From NCBI GenBank assembly GCA_029582155.1, contig CM055912.1, positions 1,364,001 to 1,428,000 on the forward strand: 64,000 bases of DNA. Direction: 5' to 3'. A program made the position numbers and the translations under genes. The notes under the pieces are model-generated. The model made no database searches, was not told where the DNA came from, and saw nothing but the letters and a program-made list of their open reading frames with translations. This document shows positions 54,290-64,000 of the stretch, in pieces. The DNA is from Panopea generosa. Its lineage: Eukaryota; Mollusca; Bivalvia; Adapedonta; Hiatellidae. Every line of letters begins with the position of its first letter. The stretch's first letter is position 1.

Positions 54290-57140
54290 TTTTAATTGTG
54301 AATTTAGAAAACAATAACTGGGGTATAAATACATTACTTTCACTTTGTCTACAGTGTGAATAGAAAAAAAAAAACTAGTGAAACATGACCCCCATCATTT
54401 CTAATTACATTTTAGCTCTTTGGGTGTCAAGAAACAATAAAATGTTACTGTCTGTCCATTTTAAACATTATGTCCATTGTAGAAATAAGAAGGAAAACAA
54501 TTGTGGCTTACACTACAGCTGTACAGGGGCTAGTATCAATATACGTGTCATTTCCCTATATAGTACCAGTGACACATCTGTTATTTAGTCACTGATGGTA
54601 TGCTGTATTGGGATATAAACGAGCACATGTTCTTGTTCTTCCTGGTAAAGTGCAGGTCCCACTCTGGGGCATAAACGCACTTTGTGTATTACATATAACT
54701 CTTTTGAATATAACAGAAAATATTAATAAATAACCGTTAACTTAAAATTGTTATATAATTACAGCTCTGCTATTGTACTCTTATCGTTATAACAAACAGA
54801 CAGGCACGAAATGTTGAATTGATGATGCTGGTGTTTTATCGCGAATACACATGACAAAAGTTCTCGACATTACATTTTATCTAGACTCGTATGTTTACAG
54901 AGCTATTTTCTATCTAAAATAAAATGTGTTAAACAACCTGGAATATCAAGAGTTCATGCTATGTTTTTAATACTAACTGCCTGGCTCTCGTTTCTGAATA
55001 AATCGAAGATTCAACAATTAAGTTCCATTTGTCATGTGCTTTTTTGGTTTTAATAATCTTGATCACCTGCGACGCTTACTTGTGTTTTTTCCTTGTGTCA
55101 CATGACTTGCACTCATCTTCATAATGCCAAACCGAGGCAAACCCCTCCTGGGGACCTGCGTCGTCATACCGACAAAGACTGTTAATATTTGGTTTAAACA
55201 TACTTATTCATTCAAATGTACCTATATACACATAAGTTTAGGTATAAATATGGATTAGAACGGAAGATAAAATCTTATAAAGTTCTTGTCCATGACATAT
55301 ATCAATTGTGAACAAATTTGGCAGATTATCAACAATTTGATTTATGGCATTTATGCTCTTACCATTACGAATATGACATAGTTCAAAATATATTTAATAA
55401 AAATGTTTAACATACTTTTAAGAATATTGTTTCTGATATTATAAGAAACTTAGAAAATGAAGTGAGTAATTAGAAAAAAAAGAAAGGTGATTAAAATGAT
55501 TAAAGTAATGGATAATTATGTGAATTCACATAATAATAACGGTTAACATTAAAAATATAAATTAAAAAACTGGCCCGTGGCTACTCTGAGGCCAGGGAAG
55601 TCGTTGCCTGTCTGTCTTTCGGGGCGCAACAAACGGTACGAAACAAAGAGGCACTATATTTAATATCCTTGTTGCATTTTAAAACTAAATAAATTTTAAT
55701 ACTGTACTAATTGAGCATTCACTAGTACAACAGAACCACAAGAATCTGAATCCATGTGAACGCTATACTGTCACAGACGGAGTATACATATATAAGTAAC
55801 CGGGCGGAATATTCCGTGCATCCGATCAGCTTTTTGTTACCCTTTGAAAACAAACGAGTGGTACTGTAGGGCTGTCCAGATGAAACCGAACCAAATATTT
55901 CTATAACTGTTGAAAACTATACCATACATGCTGTAAATACAATTTGTGATTTGCAATGTGTTGAAATTTGAAATTAAAAGAAAAAAAGCAATAAAATATT
56001 GTTGCACGTGATTTAAAAAAAAAACAGTGAGTGATTTATATAATAAGTGGATTTGCAACTAGGGCGGAAAGTAAAAACAAATTTAGTAGCCCAAAAACTA
56101 CTCTTTATAAAATGATATTGCCACTCCCATTCCAATCCACTATAGTATAACTGGCCATGAATGCGCATATAATACTATCTTTACGTTTACGTTTTCAGGA
56201 AAGTCAATAGAAACAATTTTCTTATGAATCGATGGGAATAAGATCTATGTTATTTTCAATTTTATTTTTTTTTTCTAAAATCCTCAGAAAGCTGTGTTAA
56301 AACATTAACAGCATTTTTAATAGGACGAATGTTGATACTGTAATTTCGGCCTCGAATATTAGCCTATATTGTTGGATGCTGCTACATACTTGAATGTAGC
56401 TTATATGTCACCAAGCTTATCAGAATTGTTTTAACTCCCAGAATATTTTAGAAACTGGGCTGCGTTCAGCACCGTTAAACAGCAAACACGTTTTATATCT
56501 GGTTCCCTAAAAGTGTTGCGTGTTGTGTGCTTATCTGAGATTGAGCCAGTGTCCAAAAAAATATGTTAGTTAACGTTAAACCGAACTGACCGCAGCCTTG
56601 AAATTTGTTACACTATTTGTAATATTGGACGGATAATCAAAACACGATTGTAGTAGTGAAGTTTATATAATTAGTGCATCAATAATTAAAGCTTATATTT
56701 CATACTGACGCATACATGGATATAAACGACTTCCTGAAGGCCCCGCTTAGATACGTGGGGTTAACAAATATAGAAAATAAACACATCTTATCATATTGTT
56801 AATATGAAATTTATTTTTATATTAAAATACAAAAAATAGAACAGTGCATACATAGCATTTATTTAAGATAAAAACATGCATCATTTTTAATACGTATGAT
56901 ATGGGGGGGGGGGGGGAGTTCTCATATTTACAATCAGCATATACGATATTGTTATTTTCAGTTTTGAATCACGTATATTTGTCATCAACAACATATACAT
57001 GCAATGTCGCCATGATTCTTAACTTCCGTGATATATCATTTTTGAATGCGTGCATGGATGCGTGATACTTGAATGTGTATTGCAAATGCCACCAAGCTTA
57101 TCTGATTATTTTCCAATTCCAAGAATATTTTACAAACGGA
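54290..57140. other. AT-rich stretch without a recognisable gene
   Basis: Scattered homopolymers, including a G-run at 56,904-56,917. No exon borders with protein-like frames and no element ends that I can support. Confidence 0.4.
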
Positions 57141-57149
57141 CCCATCATA

Positions 57150-57258
57150 ACATTATAGATAAAACACCTGTTTTTTATAGATAAAACATCCTGGGTTTTT
57201 TTTAGGATAAAACATCCTGTTTTTTTATAGATGAAACGTTCTGTTTTAAAATTTTATA
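57150..57258. repeat. Imperfect ~31-bp tandem repeat
   Basis: Four copies of ATAGATAAAACATCCTGTTTT with variable T-runs. Confidence 0.8.
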
Positions 57259-57269
57259 GACGGAAGAGA

Positions 57270-57465
57270 AAATTTGTAATGTGAATATTTTGTACACATC
57301 ACGCTCGAAGTGTTCCTTGGTATTACCAGTACTAAGCATATGCGGCAAATGTTATCTTGCTCAACGGCACAGCACATGTCGGTGGAGAGGATCTAGTTCC
57401 AGTGCCCAGGATCGAATGGTCCTGGGTCCGGTGCTCTGCCACTGGAACACGCGCCTTACGGAGAT
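57270..57465 (-). mobile_element. SINE family C copy, inverted
   Basis: Inverted ATCACGCTCGAAGTGTTCCT, CTTGCTCAACGGCACAGCAC and a head with CCGGTGCTCTGCCACTGGAA. Confidence 0.75.
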
Positions 57466-57739
57466 TTGAAGGAGATATTGGTGATATATTTTAACTAAAA
57501 AAGAAAAAGTAAATATTCAGTTTGCGAAGAAATAAAATCTGGGACTTCGTGGTTTTCAGTTGCTGTGCTGGCCCAGCAATCATGTAAGTGTTGCGCCTGT
57601 AAACGCTTATATAATATTTGTCTTGTTTTACTATGTGAGTTTACAGTGCAAAAAAATCTTCGTTTATATCTTAGTCTTGGAATAAAGTTGGGTAAGATTC
57701 ATAGAGTATTACAGTTTGATGAAAGTTTTTGGTTAAAAG

Positions 57740-58545
57740 AATAAGTATATCGATTTTAATACCAGAAAAAGAAGTAAAGCAAAAAACGCATTTCAAAAAG
57801 TTTTTTTTAAATTAATGAATAATTCTTTTTTTGGAAAGACGATGGAAAACTTAAAAAAAAAAGAAGAAATTTAAAATTTACATCAGATGAAAAGGTGTTA
57901 GAAAAACATGCCGCTAGACCAATCTTTATATCGGAACACATGTTTAACAATTTTTTTGGAATTAATAGAATAAAAGACGAGTTAGTTCTTAACCGACCTT
58001 ACTATTTTAGAATTAAGTAAATTTTTAATGTATGATTTTCATTACAATTACATTTGAAAAAAATACAAAAAGAAAAGAGCAAAACTATTATTTACAGACA
58101 CAGACAGTTTATGTTATGAAATAAAAACAGAAGATATTTATAAAGATTTGGAAGTGGATAGAGATCGTTTTGATAATAGTGATTACCCGAGAGACAGTCC
58201 GTTCTTTTTTGATAATAACAAAAAGGTTATTGGGAAAATGAAAGATGAGGCTGCCGCGATTCCAATTGCTGAATTTGTTGGTTTGAGGAGTAAGATGTAT
58301 TCGTATAAATTAGGAAGCAGAGATATTAAAAAATGTAAGAGGTTACTAAAGGTGTTAAAAATATAACTCACGAGGATTATAAAGACAAATTATTTAACGA
58401 GAGTAAAAAAAATACACGCGATAAAATCAGATGAATATCGAGTAAAAAGTTATGAAATAAATAAAATTTGTCGTGTTTCGATAATAAAAGATATATTTTA
58501 GATGATGGGATTAACACAAATCTGTATGGTTATTATTCTCAGTAA
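57740..58545 (+). mobile_element. Polinton/Maverick fossil: protein-primed DNA polymerase B, C-terminal part
   Basis: Plus-strand pieces in order show an NNSFFGKTMENL-like block, a DTDS catalytic-type block (TDTDSLCYEI), GKMKDEAAAIPIAEFVGLRS with MYSYKL, and a final DDGI(N)T-like block. This order is that of the family B polymerases of Polinton/Maverick elements. The copy is broken by several interruptions and is only the C-terminal part; capsid, ATPase and protease genes were not seen. It is an old partial copy. Confidence 0.8.
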
Positions 58546-58599
58546 GAGTGAAATTGGAGTGATTTTTTTATAGATTAATAGTAGTATAAGAAAGGCAGG

Positions 58600-58750
58600 T
58601 TACAACAAACTTTTCCACGGGTGTGAATGACCAGTGAGCCTGGGTGAGATATTGAGACGCGATTACAAGAGGAAACAAGCATATGTAAAATGGAGTGGTT
58701 ATTCGAATGATTTCAATTCTTGCGTTCCGTTTAAGGATTTGGCTGTCTAG
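58600..58750 (+). mobile_element. Chromodomain fragment, probably Polinton integrase C-terminus
   Basis: A short frame reading RKQAYVKWSGYSNDFNSCVP then FKDLAV has the core of a chromodomain (VKW.GY...F.SW.P...L). Chromodomains occur at the C-terminus of Polinton and some LTR-element integrases. Its place just after the polymerase fossil favours the Polinton. Partial copy. Confidence 0.6.
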
Positions 58751-58797
58751 CGAGTTTGGGTGTGGGTGTAGTAGTATAGAGTTTGTTCTACCACCTA

Positions 58798-58834
58798 AAA
58801 TGACCAGCGAGCTTGGGTGAGCTGGTCATTTTTG
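58798..58834. other. 12-bp stem inverted repeat (hairpin)
   Basis: AAAATGACCAGC, a 12-nt spacer, then GCTGGTCATTTT. A related single arm (AATGACCAGTGAGCCTGGGTGA) occurs at 58,628. It could be a terminator-like or end-associated structure of the Polinton remnant. Confidence 0.8.
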
Positions 58835-58869
58835 AGTGGTGGGAAATTGCTATGAAACTGGCGTCTACT

Positions 58870-61040
58870 ATACTACTCAAAAACTATTAATTTTGATCCG
58901 TCATATAGGTTTATACGTTGTGAACTTTGTTTCATCTTAGAAATTCCTGGTTACGATGTGAAGGCTATCGAGCAGTATTAAGGTATTGTCTATTTTAGAA
59001 TTGGAATTGGAATTTCATTTCAAGTTTGCTATACTCCTATTGAAACATCGATTTTGTCACGTTTTTTGGAAGATTTGATATACCAGACCATTCGGATTTA
59101 TTAGTTTGCAGAAATGAGATGCATTTTATCCATTTTAAATAGAATGTTAATTTTTAAGATATTTATAGCGTTTTTCCCCCTGATATACTCCCTTTAAAAC
59201 AATACTAGTTATACAATTATTCAATGTATATATGTATGAGTCCCTTTATTTAAAGTAATTACTCCGCAAACTCTCACATTTACCTTGTGATAATAAACGA
59301 AATATTCCTAACATACACACATACGCACATGCGTATCATTTGAATTCCCTACAGCGATTTTTTAAAAAAAGAAAAACAAATGGAATATGCAATAAGCTGA
59401 TGCTCAAGTGGGGTAAGGGCCTTAGGTGTTTATAAAAAATATATCAAGCAACGTTTTTATCTTTTAGATCTAGATGGTTATATTTTTTATGTACGAACGG
59501 TCTGTATAACATTATTCCGCGTAATAGGCAGACCTTGCAACAGTCTATCTTCGTGTGTTTTATTTAAGTTTGTTAACTAGACAGTCTACGGATTTTGACT
59601 TCGTTCATTTTTTCCGAACTGGAAATAGAGCGAATCTGTTCCGCGGAGTGTGTAAGTTTGTAAACGCGGAAAAACATGTTGGGATTTTCTAATTCTATCG
59701 ATCTAAAGGGTCTATTTAGTACTAGTGTGTTTTGTTTGATAGCCGTGGTTAATAACTAAATAGTAAAATAAACTTCTCCATTCTCAATGATAATAGCAGT
59801 GTAGTTACAAATTTAAATCCTAAGCAGTACTAGTATATCAGTGAATACATTTACTAGGTATAAATTTAAATTTCAAAAACACATTAAGAAATGTAAATTA
59901 AAAAAAAATATTACCGCATATAATAGTAGGTGATTCATGATATCCATGTAGCCTTCATCACATATGTGACTGATGATATAGAAGAGTTTAAGAACGGATA
60001 TAGAAGGTGGAACAACGATGGGAGTTGATCAATGGACGAGAGAACGGACAGTTTGACGGAATCAATTTCTTTGGCTAATGTTGACCTCTATCCCAGTGTG
60101 AATCAATAAACATACAATTAGACATATCGATTCAGTAAAATATATAAAACATACGGATCGTACTGATAAACAGTACACTCTGCAGGGGCGTACCTGAACG
60201 GGTTTGAACTGTCCGCCAGAAACAAATAGCAGCGATGTTGCAAGTAGAGATATTTGTTGGAGAGGGTGTTTGGGAGTCTCCCCGAAGACAATGTAGGAAA
60301 TTAGAAGACAAATGATGTGTTCGTATGTTATATTGCAGCACCGCCTTGGATTTTGTTTGTCACTTTGTATACTGCACATAAGCATTGTTTTCAAAAGCAT
60401 AGTTTATCACGCCTCTCACGCTGACAGACAAGAGTAACCAGTAACAATGTATCACTACGGTATATACTTCAAACAAGGAAAGGCGTATATATACAGTGAT
60501 CGTACTTAGCAATAATTACTGCGGGAGAAAAAGGTAAACTTCCACTGATATATTCGGAAGAAATTAGCATGTTACCCTCTCAGTTTTTAGTTGTTATGCA
60601 CAGTTTAGAGTTCATGTTTTCACTTTTTGCTGACGAATAGTACACAATAGTACTGCTCTGTGTTCACTTCATATCAATATACCATTCAACGTATAATCGA
60701 ATTCCCGATTATGCTTTTGTCGTTTCACACCCATCTAGCTTAATATAATCTCACGAATCCGCTCCTGGTCCCCTGTACTTGATGTGACTTGTATGATATA
60801 GTGATGTGTTACATGCAGGCATTTGTATTGTGTAGCATTGAACTTGAAATGTATAAACCTTACAACTTAATGTATCGATTAAGTATAATATTTAAACTTA
60901 TTTTATACTAGTATATCATGGACATAACGCTGTGTGTTAACATTAAATCAATTTTATTCCCAGTCTTGAGAAATCTACTTTCGTTTTCGTTTACGAGAAA
61001 TACAAATCAGGTCAATGTGTAAACTGTAATAAAAACAAGG
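58870..61040. other. AT-rich stretch upstream of the B-box gene
   Basis: No supported exon. Minus-strand frames at 60,062-60,400 are open but not convincingly protein-like. No clear TATA/initiator arrangement can be assigned to the gene at 61,049. Confidence 0.4.
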
Positions 61041-61048
61041 TAGACAAA

Positions 61049-61377
61049 ATGGCCACGTCAATTTATTGCGAATCGGATGAAACATTTGATTTCACTTGTT
61101 CGGTATGTAAGAAGGAGAAAAGGACCAGAGAAGCTACGAAATATTGCGTGGAATGTAATGATTATTATTGTAACAAATGTGTAGAGGTTCACGGAAAAGT
61201 ACCATTTATGGAAGGTCATAAAATCCTAGGAAAATCAGAGTTTCCGACGAACGTCTCCGGGAGTTTGGTGACAGTGCCGACGGACAGATGTCCACTACAT
61301 CCGTTAAAATTGCTGGACATGTTCTGCCAGAACGACGACGAGATTGGGTGCACCGTATGTATGGCCGTTAAACACAG
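61049..61377 (+). CDS. First coding exon of a B-box (TRIM-like) protein
   Basis: The ATG (ACAAAATGG, acceptable Kozak context) opens 109 complete codons to a donor at CACAG/GTACAT, leaving two bases. Two B-box zinc fingers are visible. The first is C17-x2-C20, C33-x2-C36, C41-x2-C44, H48 and H57 (B-box1-like). The second is C81-x2-H84, C93, C101-x2-C104 and H109 (B-box2, its end lying in the next exon). There is no RING finger ahead of them, so this is a RING-less TRIM-like protein or a family of bivalve B-box proteins that usually continue with coiled coil and NHL or other C-terminal domains. Reading through the donor gives 21 extra residues before a stop. The intron starts with a 56-bp minisatellite; later exons are not in the window. 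Confidence 0.85.
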
Positions 61378-61800
61378 GTACATTTGTGTATTTGTAATCG
61401 TAAATAGAACCGTTATAGATGATAAACTAATAATTTACTTGTAAAATATTAGATTTAAGGACTTTAACATTTACCGTTAGAGACTCCTTAGGCATAGGCT
61501 GACCCAGGCCAGGTGGGTTCCACAAGGTGGGGGTATAAGATAGTAAACTATGCTGTCTGTAACCAATATTTCAGGAATCCCAGTGGGGTTGGACCCCGTG
61601 ACACCACCCCCTCCCATACACACCCCACCCCCAAACACGCCTATATGAATATACACTATGTAATGAATGTTGTTTTTCTGTTTATAAACACAACATATAG
61701 TATATGTCACCAACTAGAATGTGCATTCCAGGCTCACTCCATGTGTACAATGACATGACGTTTACATACAGAGAGAAATGAATCGTCAACAAATGGAGAT
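61378..61800. other. Start of intron 1 of the B-box gene
   Basis: Contains short open frames on both strands (for example at 61,513-61,758), but they have low-complexity, C/A-rich composition and no borders. Confidence 0.5.
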
Positions 61801-61855
61801 AACACATTGATAATCTCATAATTATAGTGCCATTGTTGACGACAGGGCATATCCA

Positions 61856-62925
61856 CAGTTATCCAAGTATTACGGCCACTCCTCTAGCTCCCTGGAACCT
61901 CACAGGGTCTCATAATATCCAAGTATTACTGCCGCTCCTCTAGCGCCCTGGAACCTCACAGGGGCTCATAATATCCAAGTATTACTGCCGCTCCTCTAGC
62001 GTCCTGGAACCTCACAGGGGCTCATAGTATCCAAGTATTACTGCCGCTCCTCTAGCGCCCTGGAACCTCACAGGGGCTCATAGTATCCAAGTATTACTGC
62101 CGCTCCTCTAGCGCCCTGGAACCTCACAGGGGCTCATAGTATCCAAGTATTACTGCCGCTCCTCTAGCGTCCTGGAACCTCACAGGGGCTCATAATATCC
62201 AAGTATTACTGACGCTCCTCTAGCGCCCTGGAACCTCACAGGGGCTCATAATATCCAAGTATTACTGTCGCTCCTCTAGCGCCCTGGAACCTCACAGGGG
62301 CTCATAATATCCAAGTATTACTGCCGCTCCTCTAGTGCCCTGGAACCTCACAGGGGCTCATAATATCCAAGTATTACTGGCGCTTCTCTAGCGCCCTGGA
62401 ACCTCACAGGGGCTCATAATATCCAAGCATTACTGCCGCTTCTCTAGCGCCCTGGAACCTCACAGGGGCTCATAATATTCAAGCATTACTGCCGCTCCTC
62501 TAGCGCCCTGGAACCTCACAGGGGCTCATAATATCCAAGTATTACTGCCGCTCCTCTAGCGCCCTGGAACCTCACAGGGGCTCATAATATCCAAGTATTA
62601 CTGCCGCTCCTCTAGCGCCCTGGAACCTCACAGGGGCTCATAATATCCAAGTATTACTGCCGCTCCTCTAGCACCCTGGAACCTCACAGGGGCTCATAAT
62701 ATCCAAGTATTACTGCCGCTCCTCTAGCGCCCTGGAACCTCACAGGGGCTCATAATATCCAAGTATTACTGCCGCTCCTCTAGCGTCCTGGAACCTCACA
62801 GGGGCTCATAATATCCAAGTATTACTGCCGCTCCTCTAGGGCCCTGGAACCTCACAGGGGCTCATAATATCCAAGTATTACTGCCGCTCCTCTAGCGCCC
62901 TGGAACCTCACAGGGGCTCATATTT
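61856..62925. repeat. 56-bp minisatellite (about 19 units)
   Basis: Unit ATATCCAAGTATTACTGCCG plus CTCCTCTAGCGCCCTGGAAC and CTCACAGGGGCTCATA. It is GC-richer than the surroundings, with very high similarity between units. It lies in the presumed first intron of the B-box gene. Confidence 0.97.
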
Positions 62926-62929
62926 TAAC

Positions 62930-63765
62930 CATTAAAATGAATCTGACATTTGGAATATATAGTGATATATAGTGGCTGTTTTCGTACCTTTATCTATACA
63001 GGCCAAATACATGCACACTAAAATAAATGTATAAATATCTGTCGATATGAGTCTGTATATATATGATTATTGATAAACTGATAACTACCCGGCTGACTTC
63101 TACATATATATGTATATGTCAATACATAGATCTATCCATGCCGCAGCCAGTTTGTTTTATCAGTGACTGAGTTACCTACCCATGACTGGTGAAAACATGG
63201 AAGTCAAAGGGAAGGAAATACGGACAATTTTCATTGAACACTTTTATGAAAAAAAAAATTTATCTGTGTGACTCAAACATTTCATTATATATGCCAGTAC
63301 ATAGGCAGACTGATAATTTCAATATTTTGAAAATGGGGTATAACTCTGGTGAATAGTTGAACGGCATTATAGTTAGAAAAGTTGTTGCATATATGTACAT
63401 GGGCGTCAATGCATTTGAATTATTGGGTGTGTGTGTGGTGGGTGGGGAGGGGGGGGGGGGGGGGGGGCACCATGAGGAGAGAGTGTATGAGGATGTACTT
63501 CCAAACCACAAAGTATATGCTAAACCTGAATATTGGGGTCTCCCCTTGGCCCCTTCGGCTCCTGCCCCTATGATGTATGACAGAAAATGTAATGCGTATT
63601 ATTTCCATTTGTTTTTCAACATTTAATTATATCTTCAAAACCAACCAACTAGTTATTTTGTATAAATATTCACCGTTTCTTAAGTCTTAAGTTTCATTTA
63701 GAAATATTTGGACATTCATATCTATATGTAATATACGTACATATCTCCTCATGATTATACGTTCG
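62930..63765. other. Presumed intron; no exon recognised
   Basis: Open frames around the G-run have glycine- or proline-rich artefact composition. No B-box2 continuation or coiled coil found. Confidence 0.45.
63445..63470. repeat. G-rich run
   Basis: A GGGGAGGGGG... run of about 20 G. G-quadruplex formation is possible, and the exact length is doubtful. Confidence 0.9.
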
Positions 63766-64000
63766 TTTCACCTTGTGATTAAACGTTTGTATCTCCTCAT
63801 GATTATACGTTCATATCTCCTCCTAATTATACGTTTATATCTCCTCATGATTATACGTTCATATCTCCTCATGTGTATACGTTCATATCTCCTCAAGATT
63901 ATATGTTCATATATCCTCATGAGTATACGTTCATATCTCCTCATGATTATATGTTCATATCTCCTCATGAGTATACGTTCATATCTCCTCATGAGTATAC
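63740..64000. repeat. 24-bp tandem array running off the window end
   Basis: Unit CGTTCATATCTCCTCATGAT plus TATA, about ten copies with GA/GT variants. The 24-bp period keeps a minus frame open (RYERI-M repeats) without meaning. Confidence 0.95.

Noticed and set aside
61477-61758. Second exon of the B-box gene
   Set aside because: No continuation of the B-box2 Cys/His pattern and no acceptor in the needed phase.
63357-63626. Glycine/proline-rich ORFs on both strands
   Set aside because: They come from the G homopolymer and have no borders or conservation signal.

Overview
This window looks like non-coding-rich genomic DNA from an invertebrate animal, most likely a mollusc and perhaps a bivalve. 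The evidence is AT-rich sequence, short coding exons with GT-AG borders in long introns, several tRNA-headed SINE families, non-LTR (LINE) fragments, BEL/Pao and Polinton fossils, and a B-box (TRIM-type) first exon. The phylum is an inference. I see no bacterial operons, CRISPR arrays or rRNA.

Layout. 0.1-1.7 kb: LINE tails and a short repeat. 5.2-7.5 kb: a small gene on the minus strand that can be read from ATG to stop over three exons whose phases agree (115 aa, unknown function), with two plus-strand exons of another possible gene interleaved in its introns. 9.2-15.1 kb: a nest of repeats holding an I-PpoI-like His-Me finger nuclease ORF, a broken Mutator-like transposase interrupted by a SINE, a 390-bp tandem duplication and a BEL/Pao integrase fossil. 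16.3-21.6 kb: a pogo/Tigger-like MITE, SINEs and a deleted LINE. 22.5-25.2 kb: two phase-compatible plus-strand exons of unknown function.

27.9-43.4 kb: a set of minus-strand exons that I read as a CFAP54-like (ciliary/flagellar) gene. Some exons are clean; others carry a stop or frameshifts, so it is either decaying or the assembly has errors. Its introns are filled with a 36-bp satellite (32.1-33.9 kb), a piggyBac-like MITE, a LINE inserted in another repeat, a hAT-like element with 8-bp target duplications, and SINEs.

43.85-46.5 kb: a 30-bp satellite with a SINE inserted in it. 48.1-53.9 kb: degenerate EGF-like exons on the minus strand, a plus-strand LINE, and a 62-bp array that is an amplified internal piece of the same SINE family. 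57.7-58.8 kb: a Polinton fossil (DNA polymerase B and a chromodomain). 61.05-61.38 kb: first exon of a B-box/TRIM-like gene, followed in its intron by a 56-bp minisatellite. A 24-bp array runs off the right end.

The longest open frames in the window (about 31.9-33.8 and 44.2-46.5 kb) are artefacts of satellites whose periods (36 and 30 bp) are multiples of three. All gene names and families are from reading motifs by eye; no database search was run.
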